This document shows, piece after piece, positions 1-12,400 of a stretch of 64,000 nt of DNA. Origin of the DNA: Silene conica (taxonomy: Eukaryota; Streptophyta; Magnoliopsida; Caryophyllales; Caryophyllaceae); the NCBI GenBank assembly GCA_029255685.2, contig CM055312.2:13912649-13976648 (forward strand), in the 5' to 3' direction. Made by a program: the position numbers and the translations under genes. The number at the start of each line of letters is the position of its first letter. Position 1 is the stretch's first letter. The notes beneath the pieces are model-generated. The model saw only the letters and a list, made by a program, of their open reading frames with translations, did no database searches and was not told the DNA's origin.

Positions 1-212
1 GGAAAATTCAAAACTAGCTGAAAAGTGCGATTTTCCGGTGACTTTGTACTACTTATTCAACGGAGTAAATAAACTGGTACTATTAATTAATTATTTTTTT
101 TGTTGGTACTCTTCATTAAAATGAGTGATTAATATGGTACTGATTATCAATTTACACTTAATTTTTTAATGTATTTATAGTATTGTTTAAAGTATATATA
201 TTTATATGTAAG

Positions 213-408
213 TCACCTACAACTTCAACTAGCCAAGAAGGATAGAAGGGACGCCGAAAGAGATGAAGAAATGAGAAGAATGAAGGAAGAAATGGACAAG
301 ATGTCCTCTTATTTTGCAAATTGCAACAGTGGCTGGCGCCCACAGGATAGAGATCCAAGCGATCTGGGAGATGGCAGTGGGGCGGGAGCGTATTTCCCGG
401 TGTCTTAG
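213..408 (+). CDS. Last exon of a CACTA-element protein (partial)
   Basis: An open frame from a possible 3' splice site (AG at 211-212) runs to TAG at 406-408. It encodes a highly charged stretch rich in Lys, Arg, Glu and Met that looks like a coiled coil, followed by a Gly/Asp/Ser-rich tail. This layout resembles the C-terminus of plant CACTA-associated proteins (TNP1-like or Transposase_24 type), which bind the subterminal repeats. Its position between the window edge and the subterminal repeats fits. No catalytic domain is visible because the rest lies upstream of the window. The family name is inferred from context more than from the short peptide. Confidence 0.5.
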
Positions 409-639
409 CTAGTGTATCTTCTAGTTTGTTAGTGTTGAACGCGTCGGATAATTTTTTTCATTGGACAAGCACTCGAATTTGGTACTTTGTAATCCGAATC
501 AGTTTTATTTATCTATGTTTCAGATGTTTGGCATCATTTGGGTTGTGCGCTGTTGTTGTTGGTTTTGCTTGCTTGCAGGTTTATAAGTAATAGCTAGGGA
601 TTTGGCTAGGACAAAACAGGTTTTTACGGCCAAGAACAT

Positions 640-1040
640 GTAAAATTAGCGACCGAAAATGTAAATTTGGCGACCATTTTCGGTCGCTAACCTTCTGTTT
701 CTTTTTTTTGATAGCGACCAATTAGCGACTGAAGTTGGTCGCTAATTTAGCGACTGAAATCAGTAGCTAAATTAGCGACCAGTTTCAGTCGCTAATTTAG
801 CGACCGATTTGAGTCGCTAATTTAGCTACCGATTTCGGTCGCTAATTTAGCTACCAATGTCAGTCGCTAAATTAGCGACCAACATTGGTCGCCCGTCTTT
901 ATTTTTTCAGTCGCTAATTTTAGCAACCAACATCGGTCGCTAAAAGCGACCAAGCCTAGCGACTAAGTGCGGGCGACTGGACTTGGTCGCTAAAATGAGA
1001 AGGACGACTGAAATTGGTCGCCGATTTCAGTCGCTAATAT
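640..1040. repeat. CACTA subterminal repeat array (GCGACC / GGTCGC motif)
   Basis: About 400 bases contain more than twenty copies, in both orientations, of a motif around TTAGCGACC with variable 3-6 bp spacers such as AATTTC. Adjacent inverted copies can form hairpins. Such arrays are transposase-binding sites in CACTA elements. The array stops just before the terminal inverted repeat at 1041-1057. Confidence 0.75.
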
Positions 1041-1057
1041 CAGTATCTGTTGTAGTG

Positions 1058-1857
1058 GTGGGAGAGAGAAGGGAGAGTGAGAGAGAGGGAATGGGGTAAG
1101 AGAATGAATGAATAAATGAGTAGGGATTAGGGTTTGGTTGCTTTTATATCCCTTTTATTTATTTTGTTTGAATCTCCACCCTTCATTTGTTTTGATCCAA
1201 TGGCTCAGATGAGGACTCAAGGACTCAACACAAAAAGTGGACTTACATGATCTGATTAAGGATTAGTAAGTAATTAAAACACATTTTTTTTATGCATGCC
1301 AACTAACTAATCATTTGCACATTCTTCCAAACTGACAAAAATTCACTGTGTTTCACGTTTCCCACTATCACGTATCCCACTCTCTCATTTTTCCAATTTT
1401 GAACTTCCTTCTGTGCTAACCTCTCCGTCTTCCTCAAACCCTGCGAAAAAACAAAACTCTGCAATCCTCTATTGTTCTTCGTCTCCATCAATTTTTTGAG
1501 CATATCTGGTCTTCGTAAACTTCTGCAAGAACTCCCATTTTGCTGTTGTTATCATCTGCTCCCCTAGTATCAGCCATTTTCAAGGTATTTATTGTTCTTC
1601 TTATTATTTTTGTTTTAGATTAGTTTTTATAATTGTAGCTTTATTTATGAACTTAATTTGCATTGGTATTTTATATGTTTTTTGTTGTAGTTTTTTAGTT
1701 TAGTTTTGTTCACATTGTTCTCTACTGTGTTTATTTTTTTTCCAGTTTCGTATGCCGGCATTACTGTTGTGTTCTTAATTGGGATTCTTTTGTTTATGTT
1801 TATTATTAGTTTTCGCGAAATAGGTTGGTGGTATAATCTGGGTAATTTTCGTGTACA
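1058..1857. other. Flank and probable 5' leader of the Ulp1-type gene
   Basis: No credible coding sequence. 1058-1100 is GA-rich. 1212-1250 has a sequence (AGGACTCAAGGACTCAAC) that recurs in the same orientation at 15894-15911, on the other side of the composite locus. From about 1300 to 1580 the sequence is pyrimidine-rich and ends in CAAGGTATTT, a plausible 5' splice site, so it may be a non-coding first exon of the gene that begins coding at 2575. Confidence 0.35.
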
Positions 1858-2515
1858 ATTTTTATGTAACTCCATCCAACATCATGTGTAACTCTATTGA
1901 ACAATATGTTGAACTGTATTGAACAACCCGTGTAATTCTATTGGACGATTTGTGTATTACATGTGTAACTCTATCACACGGTATGTGTAACTCTATAGCA
2001 TATTATGTGTAACTGTATTAGAGCGACTGTGTAACTTTATTGGGGTAACTCCACTGAACATCATGTGTAATTCTATTGGCATATATGTGTAACTCTATTA
2101 GAGCAACTATGTAATTTTATTGCAGGGTATGTGTAACTCTTTTGATCAACATGATTAAAATAGCATGAATAAATTAATTGAATAGTATGTGTAACTCTAT
2201 GGGACAAAGTGTGTAACTTTACAGAGAAACTGTGTAACTTCATTGGTGTAACTCCACTGCACATCATGTGTAATTCTATTCGCATATATGTGTAACTCTA
2301 TTAGAGAAACTATGTAGTTCTATTGACAGGATAGGTGTAACTCTATGGAACAAAGTGTGTAACTTTATAGAACAACTTGTGTAACTTTATAGAACAACCT
2401 GTGTAATTCCATGGCATTACATGTCCTGTGTCATTTCATAGTTCCTGTGTAACTCCATTGCATAACACGTGTAACTTCATTGCATAACATTTAATGTCCA
2501 CGTCTGGCTTTGTTG
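1858..2515 (+). repeat. GTGTAACTCTATTG minisatellite, copy 1 (probable intron 1)
   Basis: About 20 degenerate units, each built around GTGTAACTCTATTG with 10-20 bp spacers, fill this stretch. A higher-order duplication is visible: the block 2045-2130 recurs at 2235-2320. It lies immediately upstream of the coding exon at 2575 and ends in a pyrimidine tract plus AG, so it probably sits in a first intron. Related arrays occur at 4995-5445 and 14548-15265. Confidence 0.8.
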
Positions 2516-2574
2516 CACTGTGCATTTGATATTTGGTTGTTATCGTGTTAATCCCTTGTTTTTTGCTGATGTAG

Positions 2575-5500
2575 ATGTCTGCCTCCCAAGAGTTGTACAT
2601 CCCGACGGCCAGAGTAGGTGTCAAATGCCGCCCGAGGATGTTATTTGACATCATTGGTACGTTAAATGATGCCCAAAGAGCGGCGGTTGCGAGAATAGGT
2701 TTTGGAGGGATGCTTGAGCTGAAGTTTGGGCAGTATCCTTTACGCAATGTGCTGGATTTTATGTATTGCATATCGGATGGGACATATATGTTTAGATTAC
2801 CTACCAGAAGAAAGGAGTTCATGATCACGAAGCACGACGTTCGAGACTGTTTCCTTCTCCCTTGTGGTCCCGACGAACTGGTTAAAGTACCAACTGGGAA
2901 GCAAAAAGGGTCAGATGATTCGGTATTTGCGGCTTTGAAATCCCTGTGGAGGAATATGTTCGGCGTCAAGAATTCCAAAGACGGCACACCCCTGGGTAGG
3001 ATTAAAAATTCAATATTGGCAGACCAGGAGGGAGGTGAACATTTATGCCGCTTGTTCGTCTTCTTATGTATGTCGTCTTTCCTTCCCCCAACCATCAACA
3101 GCATTGTTGATCTCAAGCTTCTATGGGCGGTCGAGGATGTATGGGCCATACACCGGCTTGACCGGTGTACTTATATACTGAAGGCTCTCATCGGAGCTGG
3201 TCGAGATGCAATGGGTGACAAATCTTTCGTCGTGGGGTGCATCCCATTTTTGATGATAACATATTTTCAGCGGTTTGATTTCCGGGGTGACTATCCTCGT
3301 TACGATCTACCGCTGATCAAGCACTGGGACGAAGAAAGGCTGAGGAAGAGAATCGAGGGTGAGGTGGCGGATGGGGGGCTGGGTTACCAGCCGCGGTCCA
3401 TTGTGAAGTACCCACGCTGCATGCGTGCAGCCAATAACAACCAGCTCTTATTAAAAGGAGGGCTGAGTTTCTCTGTTTACCTCAGTTCGTTAGCAATGAA
3501 CCTGCAAAAAAAAGAAGCGCCAAATGTCAGGAAGAGGTTCCTTGAGATTGAGATCCCTGAAGGCGTTGAGGACGACGAGCAGATAAAGGAGCGAGCGTTG
3601 GATGTAGGCACTGTTTGCACGTGTTCCTTTCTTTTAATGTCTTTTTTATTTACACCTTGTACGTTAATACCTTGGTGTTGTTTCCATTTCAGGAGGTCCA
3701 CGAACTTTATCTGAAGGTCCACAGGAATGGAGCTGTTTTTCATGCGTGGTACGCTGAGGCTCTGTCCAACATAAAGAGCGTGATGAATGGTCGTTCTGGC
3801 GTAGACCGTTTCGTCCCCTCACAGTCAACTCAAGACTTCTGGCAGTGCGAAGAGCTCCACAGATTCTGTGATGAGGTGGAAGAGAATAACGACCGGTTGA
3901 AGCTATCCGTTGCTAATGCACCGGTGGCGGTGAAGCAGCTTGTTGAGAAGAGGGATGATGATGTAGTAAACGAGGACGAACAACACGTCGCGACCGTTCA
4001 GTTAGATGGGGTGCTGTCTGACTTGAGAGAAAGCGGTTAGTTGGAGGGTGAACCCGACGCCGCGACTAGGGAACTTAGTCCGGATGGGCGTGGAACAAAC
4101 GATGCATCCAATGTTACCCCAACACAACCGTTGAGGGATGACGCGGCAGTGTGTGCAGGCAACAAGGGGTTGATGGCATCAAACGAAGAAACCCCATCGC
4201 ACGGGGAGTATAGAAGCTTGGTGCCTTACGGTACGGCTGAAATGGCTCAAATAATGGAAGTTGTGGCAGTGGGGGAGCATGCGTCGGAGGTAGAGGAACC
4301 AATGCCCATTACCATCGATACTGTAATCAAGTCTGACCTGGAGGAAGCGGGATATGGCCCGTTGGAGGTAGCACAGGTCATAGCTTCCATGAAGAATGAG
4401 AAGGCGGCAACTGAATTAGCCGTGGGGAGTACGTTGGCCGATGAGATTTCTGACCCTCACATTGCTGTTATCCACCATCCCTTCTTATTCCACTCGCCAC
4501 ACGAGCTACCATGCATGGACGCCGTACCGGAAAACATTGGGTGCTCAATTGACTGCGGACAACTTTCCCCTAATCAGCGTGTCGCGTCAGAATTTCTGAA
4601 CAGTCGGAAGGATAAATTCTCGTCTGTCCTCAATCTGAGGAAGGCCGTCATGGATTATGCATTTAGCGAGACCGCTTCAGACGACGAGTGGTAAGTAAGT
4701 TGGATCTGTAAACAGTGTTCAATATATTTTTACGGTGGTAGTTTTATTTATTTTATGCTTCGTTTTATAGGGAGGAATTGGTGAAATACTCTGATATCTT
4801 CATGGTCAATAGGGAGGACATGATGTCGTTAATGCCTGGTAACCAAGTTGAAAATAATATCATCGAGTGTTGGGTTTTGCTGTTGAACCACTTGATGAAA
4901 TCAACTTCGGCAGCAGCTGGAAGCAGCCGATGCTTCTTCGGCCTCACCTACATAGTAAGATTAGATTTCAATTATGCTGGAACTCAGTAGTGTGTATTGT
5001 GGGACTCCTAGCTTTGACAGTGTAACTCCATGAGTTGGGTATGAAATGCCACCATATAATGGGAGGAACTCCATCCTGTGATACCAGGATGGAGTTACAC
5101 AGATAATGGGATGGATTTGCACATGTAGTAGAATGGAGTTACACATGTTCCCCTTATGGAGTCCCCCAATCACTAGTATGGAGTTTCACAAATATCAGTA
5201 TGGAGTTACATATGTGCTCTGAAGGAGTCATACATGTCGTGTGACAGAGGAACCCATGTGTTAGAGTCGAGTTTCATAATTAATCATATAGAGTTCCACA
5301 TGTTCCCCTTTGGAGTTCCCCAATCACTAGTATGGAGTTACACAAATATTATTATGGAGTTACACATAAGCTCTGAATGAGTTACACATGTCGTATGACA
5401 GAGTTACATTTTTTATGGATGTCCTTAAGTACTGTTATGGACTTTCTCATACATTTTAAGTGTGAATATCCTTATGGCCTAACACCTTTATTTGTGCGTT

Positions 5501-6607
5501 AACCTTGTTCAGATCACTGCCTTAAATTTATGGAAAGCAGGACTGCTCCCAGGAGCCGAAGGGGAACGAGTAACACTGACTTCCGAGCTGTTCTCAACAT
5601 TTGACTCGTGGACTGAACATTGTTCCCCCCTAACCTTAAAGCTGACATGGTATTGCACTGTCCCATTTTGTCAATCATCTTATTGAATACGGACATTATA
5701 TCGTTCTGTCATAATGGGATTGATTGTGTTTGCAGGTTTTTATTCCAGTTTTGACTGGCAATAATGATCACTACTGTTGTGCATGCATCAACTTTATTTC
5801 GCAGCAGGTCGAGTTTCTCGATAACCGATCGTACGATGAAGACTTTGAGAAGCTACAGTATGCCGGAATCGCACGCATCGTTGTACGCCATTATTTATTT
5901 GCGTGCTTTTTTATTTACATTTGTACGTAATTCTTCATTAGCCTTATTTTGTGTTGTTACAATCGTGTGACCAGGCTGATGCGATGGGCAAGTATCTCGA
6001 GCACAGAAAAATTGAGAGGGGGGCGAGGGTCAGTGAGTTTAAGTTGGTGAATATGTCTTTTAAATGGCAGGGTGTAGGGTTCATTAAGAACGACTGCGGG
6101 GTATACTTGATGCTGCATATGATGTTCTACCGTGGTTCTCCTTTTGAGTGCGGCCTAGGGGACATGGAAAACATTGAGCTTTTCCGCGCAGAAATTGGAG
6201 CTATCCTGATGCTTAGTGATATTAACAAGTGTAGGGATGAGGTGGTAGCCACGGTTGCTTCATTCAGGCAGCGGTTGACTAGTGCTCCAACCTCTTTCAG
6301 AACCCCGACCCCGAAAACTGGTGTCAAGAGAAAGATGGGCGTTGAGGGCGGGTCTGAGATGACATACAAGCGTCGTTGTTCACCAATTTCGGCTGGTGAG
6401 TCGTTATCAGTGCTGAGCAGCCGCCGATGGGGTAAGGGAGACGGGCTGGGTTCCACCCTCGGTTTCAGGACGGTGTCAGGTGCCGGTGTTCTGGTACTGT
6501 CTAACTTCCTTAGGAACAATCAGACGCTACTCGGTAATGTAAGCAACCGGCGGAAGCATGCGGATGACTACTGCTTCTTAAATGATGGTAAATTGATGGA
6601 CTTGTAA
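2575..6607 (+). pseudogene. Ulp1-type (C48) cysteine protease gene of a Mutator-like element
   Basis: Coding exons read as 2575-3603, 3694-4692, 4771-4954, 5513 to about 5649, 5736-5882 and 5975-6607, joined by GT-AG introns. The first exon is a conserved region typical of plant transposon-borne Ulp1 proteins. The C-terminal exons form the SUMO-protease fold: a catalytic His in DHYCC (5769-5771), Asp in FLDN (5820-5822) and Cys in NDCG (6095-6097), so the triad is readable. Lesions: an in-frame TAG at 4038-4040 splits the second exon, and the C6 run at 5625-5630 puts the frame before it out of register with the exon at 5736. Such Ulp1 genes are carried by Kaonashi-like MULEs, which fits the FAR1 domain at 14.5 kb. 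A final exon after 6690 is possible. The function in transposition is unknown for the family. Confidence 0.75.
4995..5445 (-). repeat. GTGTAACTC minisatellite, copy 2 (intron, inverted)
   Basis: Repeated TGGAGTTACACAT units, the reverse complement of the array at 1858-2515, lie wholly inside the intron 4955-5512 of the Ulp1-type gene. A block near 5140-5215 recurs at about 5290-5365, so it too has higher-order structure. Confidence 0.75.
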
Positions 6608-7640
6608 GTTTACATCCCCCGTACATAGGTATATAAATGTTAAGTTTCTATGGTCGGACACTGACAGCAATCTGTTTTTAACGCGGCTAGGTTCTTGCTC
6701 GATACGGGCCCGATATATACCTCCCGAGGAGCGACTTTTTTTCCATGTTACCGGATAAACATATGACGCCGTCAATCATTCAATGCTGGTCAATTTTGCT
6801 AAATATGATAGAGTCAGATGGGCATGTGTAATAACTCGAAATTTTATTATAAATATTTACTAGTACATTCGTTGTATCGATAGTGATTGTTGATAGCTAA
6901 TATATTCGATAAATTATTTATCGAATGGTATCTTATTATGTGATGTTAGCGGGGTTTGAACTTGAGACCTTTGTGCTTGGGATTGGGCTTGAATGTCGTG
7001 CAAGGTAAACCAGCCCACGACAAAACCCTGAACTGGAAAAGAACAAAAATAACACTCTTCCTCACCAGCCACCATGCCGCCTTATGTGAGGCATGTTTCC
7101 CCTCACTTTACCCTAGTCTACACACGTCCAAAGCCACAGCCCTACTGCCGCCACTACAGAGAAGGAATAGGAGGTTTGTGCGGCCAGTTTAGGACGGCCT
7201 AGGCCCTTTCGTTCTGGTTAGGAATCAGGTATGTTTACCTCTTGGTATCGTTGTCTCTAATAAGTCGTGTCTACGTATAGGTTTGTGTTAGTTTCGAAGG
7301 GTAGTGTGTCTTTGTACTCAACCTTTATTAACGTCATCTTGCTGGTTGTATTTGGGGTAGTCATGGGGCGGTAGTCACGGCGGTTACAGCCGGCGGAGAC
7401 TGTGTCGAAGGGGGTGTTCGTTCCCCTGTTTGTCTCAGGTCTGGTTTATACGTGTTCAGGGGAGTATTTGGGGGTGGTACCACCGTTGACTCGGGGGAGG
7501 TCGACACGGTGGTACCACCGTTGTCCATGGGTTTGGTGTCAGAGGGGGCATGGGTGGTGGTCTCGGGTGGTGTTAGAGTTTGTTGAGGTGTCGACAGGAG
7601 GATCTTTAAGGGGCGGCTGGAGCTTTTGAGTGGTGAACCA
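6608..7640. other. Spacer between Ulp1-type gene and copia 3' LTR
   Basis: No recognisable gene. A possible extra Ulp1-gene exon follows a splice acceptor near 6690. On the minus strand, 7361-7636 is an open Pro/Thr/Ser-rich frame that runs up to the copia boundary; it could be the remaining C-terminal part of the interrupted FAR1-type transposase gene, but no domain supports this. Two near-identical palindromes (GGTGGTACCACCG) lie at about 7474-7486 and 7510-7522. Confidence 0.3.
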
Positions 7641-8636
7641 TGTGGGGAATATAACATGTATTCGCCCTAAACATGAAGGATTATAACGAATTTTACAGTT
7701 GTGAATTATGGTCATAAGATAATTAAAAACATGAAAAGAAATACAACCTTGGGTCCTTGCTTGAATAGGCCTAAGAACAGGAATTAAAGTAAATTCCCTC
7801 CTATAACTTGCACCCAAGACTTGGTTTAAGACGATGTCGCGTGTGCTAGAAATACTCTCCAATTGCCTTGCAATATGGGGAGAGCTTTTGTGAGTTTTGA
7901 TGTGAGATCTGTGTTTTGGGAAAAGAATGTTCTCAAAACCCTAATTCTTGAGATTGTAATTAACCAGTAACCTAACAAAAGGAGAAGGACTCTCCTTTTG
8001 TATTGTTTCGGTCGGTCGGTCGAATGGGTTAGGGTAAGGGTGGGCTTTTTCCACTCTTACCTTATTCCCTTGCGTGATTCGACCCATTTGCTAATAATAT
8101 AATTCGCGGGATTTTAATTATAAATCGCACACATGTTATCAGATATTAATGCAATCGATACATTAATAATGGTCTGATAAAATTACGATATTGTATAATT
8201 GGCCCAATTAATATAACTGTTTATATTAATACGCAAATTCAATATTTAATTAAATATAACCGTTTATATTTAATTTTACGAATTAATCATGTAATCCGTA
8301 TTAGCTAAAATTATTTAATCCGTATTAAATAATAATCTCAACATCTTATTGACTAATTTAATAGTCAATATCTCTGACTAAATGTTTAGTCGTATCCGGC
8401 ATAAATGTGACTGTATTTTCATACCTTCACATCTCTCAAACGTGTCCTATAGGTGTGACGTATAGGGACCAGTTGATCACCGCCATCCGTATGAAAATAA
8501 TGTCAAACTTATCTAGCAAGCCAACCGTTATTGATAAACGTGGATCAACTGATAATAATACTAAAGTATGCCCTTGTGATCCTTAAAGAGATTTAGTAAG
8601 TCATTGTACTAACTGTCAAGGACACCAGCCCCAACA
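7641..8636 (-). repeat. 3' LTR of the copia element
   Basis: 996 bp with TGTGGGG at the left edge and CCCCAACA at the right edge as read on the plus strand. It aligns over its full length, in inverted orientation, with the solo LTR at 47354-48342. It is next to a polypurine tract (8637-8649 on the minus strand, GTGGGAGAT), which shows it is the 3' LTR. Confidence 0.9.
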
Positions 8637-9483
8637 ATCTCCCACTTGTTCGTACAAGGGTATGTGCAATGACGTTATCACACTACATATGGAGGACACA
8701 AGGCTCCAACAAACTCCCACTTGTCCGTACAAGTGTAGGTGCGATAACCGATTCTCATATCCTTTTAAAATTTCTCCCACTCAATGTAAGACAATTTGCA
8801 AATCCGCATTCGCAAAGGTCGTATCTTACAAGCGATATGTATCAAGAGTGGTTTCCCCGACTAGAGAGTAACTTAACTGATAAAACGAATCTGTATTCGA
8901 GCATGGCCATGCATTTCAGTTACTAATCCTCGAGTGGCCCTGAGAAATGATAAAATCCTGATAAGGGTTTGGATATTTCCCTCGAATCCTGCAGATCTAA
9001 GCGCAGCATGAAATAACCCAGAAAAAATCCTCTTGGCCCCTGTTACGGAAGACCGTGGGAAAGAAACCAAAGTTACCCAAAATCAGCCTTAATCTCAAGA
9101 GACAGTTGAAAGTCAAAAGACTCGACTCTAAGGAACACTATGGAGGTCCTATCCACGAACTGTCACCCAATGTTATAAAACATTTAGGACTCCATAACGT
9201 TGTCACGGGGTGTCCTACGAGATATCCGTATAACTCGCCTTTGTGATTGGTCAGTCAACATTTTGACTTATGGCTCGTTGAACCCACCATCAACCAACGT
9301 CACAAAATGATTACCTGAGTTATCAGCTCAAGTGGGTAATCAAGGACCAAAACGATGTAATGTTATTCAGTTCACTTTGTGGTGTTCAAAATTGGCATAC
9401 AATTCCACATGAAAAACAAAACATTATATATCATAACAATGAGGTTGAATAGAGTACACGAGAAAATGAATTATTACATGAAT
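8637..9483 (-). other. Polypurine tract and 3' non-coding part of copia
   Basis: 8637-8649 reads on the minus strand as a purine tract directly before the LTR, the start site of plus-strand DNA synthesis. The rest, up to the RNase H stop at 9484, has no open frame of note. A near-duplicate CTCCCACTTGT block around 8713 suggests a second, partial polypurine tract. Confidence 0.55.
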
Positions 9484-12400
9484 TCATAAAAGAGTACTAC
9501 AACTTAGGAACACATCTGATCCCATGGAATGAATGTGCCTTTCATGCTTATCACGTGGTAATGCTTTTGTGAGAGGATCAGCTATGTTGTCATCCGTAGC
9601 GATATTATCAATAAATATCTCCTTTTGCTCTACGTAATCTCTGATTAGATGAGTTTTCTGTTGTACATGTATAGCTTTGTTGCTAGACTTATGCTCCTTA
9701 GCTTGGAATATGTCACCTTTATTGTCACAATAAACGGTGATTGGGTCATTCGAACTAGGCACTACAGATAGTCCTTGTAAGAATTGACGCATCCATATTG
9801 CTTCCTTAGCTGCTTCCGAGGCGGCATAGTACTCGGACTCAGTGGTAGAAACTGTTGTAACACTCTGTTTAGAACTTTTCCCGCTGACAGCAGCGCCATT
9901 AAGAGTAAAAACGAATCCAGACTGAGATTTCGACTCGTCTCGATCCGTTTGGAAGCTAGCATCTGCGTAACCCGTGGCGCAGAGCGTCGAGTCGCCTCCG
10001 TAAGTCAATCCCCAATCTTTAGTCCTCCGTAGGTACTTAAGAATGTTTTTCACGGCTGTAGACACCGAAATTTTATTATTTTGGTATCTTTTAATGATTT
10101 GGTATCTTTAGCATTTAAAGATAATAATCAAAAATATTGTGATAATATCTTAGAATATTTCAGAATATTCTGTCTTCTTCTCCAAGCCAATTTATTATAA
10201 ACACAGATGTTGTGTTTAGGGTTAGAAGGAGAGCAGATGGATTAAGTCAAACGACCCCGTCTTCCTAGTAACAAATTGTAGGCTAGATGGAATAAGTCAC
10301 AAAACGACTCCATCCTCCCCTACGAGATTAAGTCGATAAGACCCCCGTAGCACTATCAAAACCCCAAATAAATCCCCTAGAGATGGAATCAAGAGAGTTA
10401 CGGAAATTGTAACATTCAATCTTTCGATAATCAAATAAAATTCTTGTTTATTTCCATATTATTTGTGTTCCTCTTTAATTATTATTGCAGGTTTCAAATT
10501 TTATGGTTTACAACGGCCATCCAGTGTTGTTCACCTGGATGAGCTTGGAATCGGCTTGTCATACTCAATGCATATGCAACGTCTGGACGTGTGCATATCA
10601 TGGCATACATGATCGATCCTATTGCCGAAGCATAAGGAATCCGACTCATGCGCTCTTTCTCTTCCAATGTCTTAGCTTCTTGGGACTTGCTCAAGTGAAG
10701 CCCAGTAGTCATAGGAAGGAACCCTTTCTAGGAGTTCGTCATGCTGAATCTCTCTAGGATCTTATCTATATAAGACTCCTGACTGTGAGACAACATCCGT
10801 CGTGATCAATCCCTGTAGATACGGATGCCCAAAATTCTTTGTGCCTCTCCCAGATCTTTTATCTGGAAATGGTTTTTCAACCACGCTTTAACCGAAGAAA
10901 GGAGAGGTATGTCATTCCCAATCAAGAGTATGTCATCGACATACAGTACTAGGAAGACAATCTTGCTCCCACTCGACTTGATATAGAGACATGGTTCCTC
11001 GACTGATCGAATAAACCCATTCTCTTTTATCATTTGGTCGAAGCGATGATTCCAACTCCGTGATGCTTGCTTAAGTCCATAGATGGAACGCTTAAGCTTG
11101 CAGACCTTCTTAGGATGTTATGGATCAATAAAACCCTCGGGTTGTACCATGTACAACTCTTACTCCAAATAACCGTTTAAGAAGGCGGTTTTAACGTCCA
11201 TTTGCCATATTTCATAGTCATGAAATGCGGCGATCGCTAAGATAATCCGAATGGAACGCAGCATGACTACGGGTGCAAAGATCTCATCGTAGTGCAAGCC
11301 TGGCACTTGAGTGAAACCTTTAGCAACTAGTCTTGCCTTGTGGATATCTTGTTGTCCTTCCACGACATGCTTTATCTTGTAAAGCCATTTGCATTGAAGG
11401 GGACGTACCTTTGCAGGTAGGTCCACAAGATCCCACACGTTATTCTCATACATGGAGTCCATCTCGGATTGCATGGCTTCTAGCCATAGCTTTGAGTCAG
11501 AACTAGTCATGACACCTTTATAGGTTGTGGGTTCATTACCCTCTAGGAGTGAGACGTCATCTATGTCATGTTCCTCGACCATACCAATGTATCTGTCCGG
11601 AGGAATAAAGACTATTCTCGACCTCCTAGGTTCGTCAGAAAAATCTACCGCAGCCTCGGTTGAAGGAACTGTTTCCTCCAATGGTTGCTCGGTAGTTGGT
11701 TCTTGAATCTCCGATAGATCGAAGGTTCTATTACTCGACTTGTTCTCGAGAAATTCTTTCTCTAAGAACGTCGCACTAGCTGCAATAAAAACACGTTGTT
11801 CGGTTGGCGAGTAGAAGTAATGACCAAAAGTTCCCTTTGGATAGCCTATAAAGTATAACTTGACCGATTGCGGGCCGAGCTTATCCTCGTGTCTCCACTT
11901 GACATAAGCCTCGCAGCCCCAAACCCGAATAAAGGAAAAGTTAGGGACTGTTCCCTTCCATAATTCGTATGGAGTCTTGTCACCAGCTTTAGACAGACTT
12001 CGGTTAAGTATTAGAGCGGCTGACAAAAGAGCATAGCCCCATAATGAATCAGGCACTATGGTGTGACTCATCATGGATCGAACCATATCAAGTAAAGTTC
12101 GATTTCTCCGTTCAGACACACCATTTAATTGTGGTGTTCCAGGTGGAGTTAACTGTAGAACGATACCACAGTCTTTAAGGTGTTGATCAAACTCGTGTGA
12201 AAGATACTCACCACCACGATCAGAACGTAGTGCTTTAATCTTTCTTCCCAGTTGGTTCTGTACCCAATTCTGGTATTCTTTGAACTTGTCAAAGGATTCA
12301 CTTTTATGTTTCATTAAGTAGACATAGCCATATCTACTCAAATCATCCGTGAAAGTGATGAAATATATACCTATAACCTTCTCGTGCGTTGATCGACATA

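Larger units (their letters stand above)
1..1057 (+). mobile_element. CACTA (En/Spm) transposon, 3' part, cut by the window edge
   Basis: The segment ends at 1041-1057 with a sequence whose reverse complement starts CACTACAA, the hallmark terminus of CACTA elements. Inside it, 640-1040 is packed with inverted and direct copies of a short GCGACC/GGTCGC motif, the usual subterminal transposase-binding repeats. A C-terminal coding exon lies at 213-408. The bases after the terminus (1058-1060, GTG) could be one copy of a 3-bp target duplication; the other copy lies outside the window. The left end is not present, so total size and autonomy are unknown. Confidence 0.8.

Noticed and set aside
1858-2515. 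Telomere-like or CRISPR-like array
   Set aside because: The GTGTAACTC core is not a telomere repeat, units and spacers are irregular, and this is plant nuclear DNA.
2436-3149. 237-codon open frame on the minus strand
   Set aside because: Antisense shadow of the conserved first exon of the Ulp1-type gene; no domain recognised and it runs into the minisatellite.
7361-7657. Pro/Thr/Ser-rich minus-strand frame as a protein gene
   Set aside because: No start context, domain or homologue recognised; kept only as a possible transposase tail.
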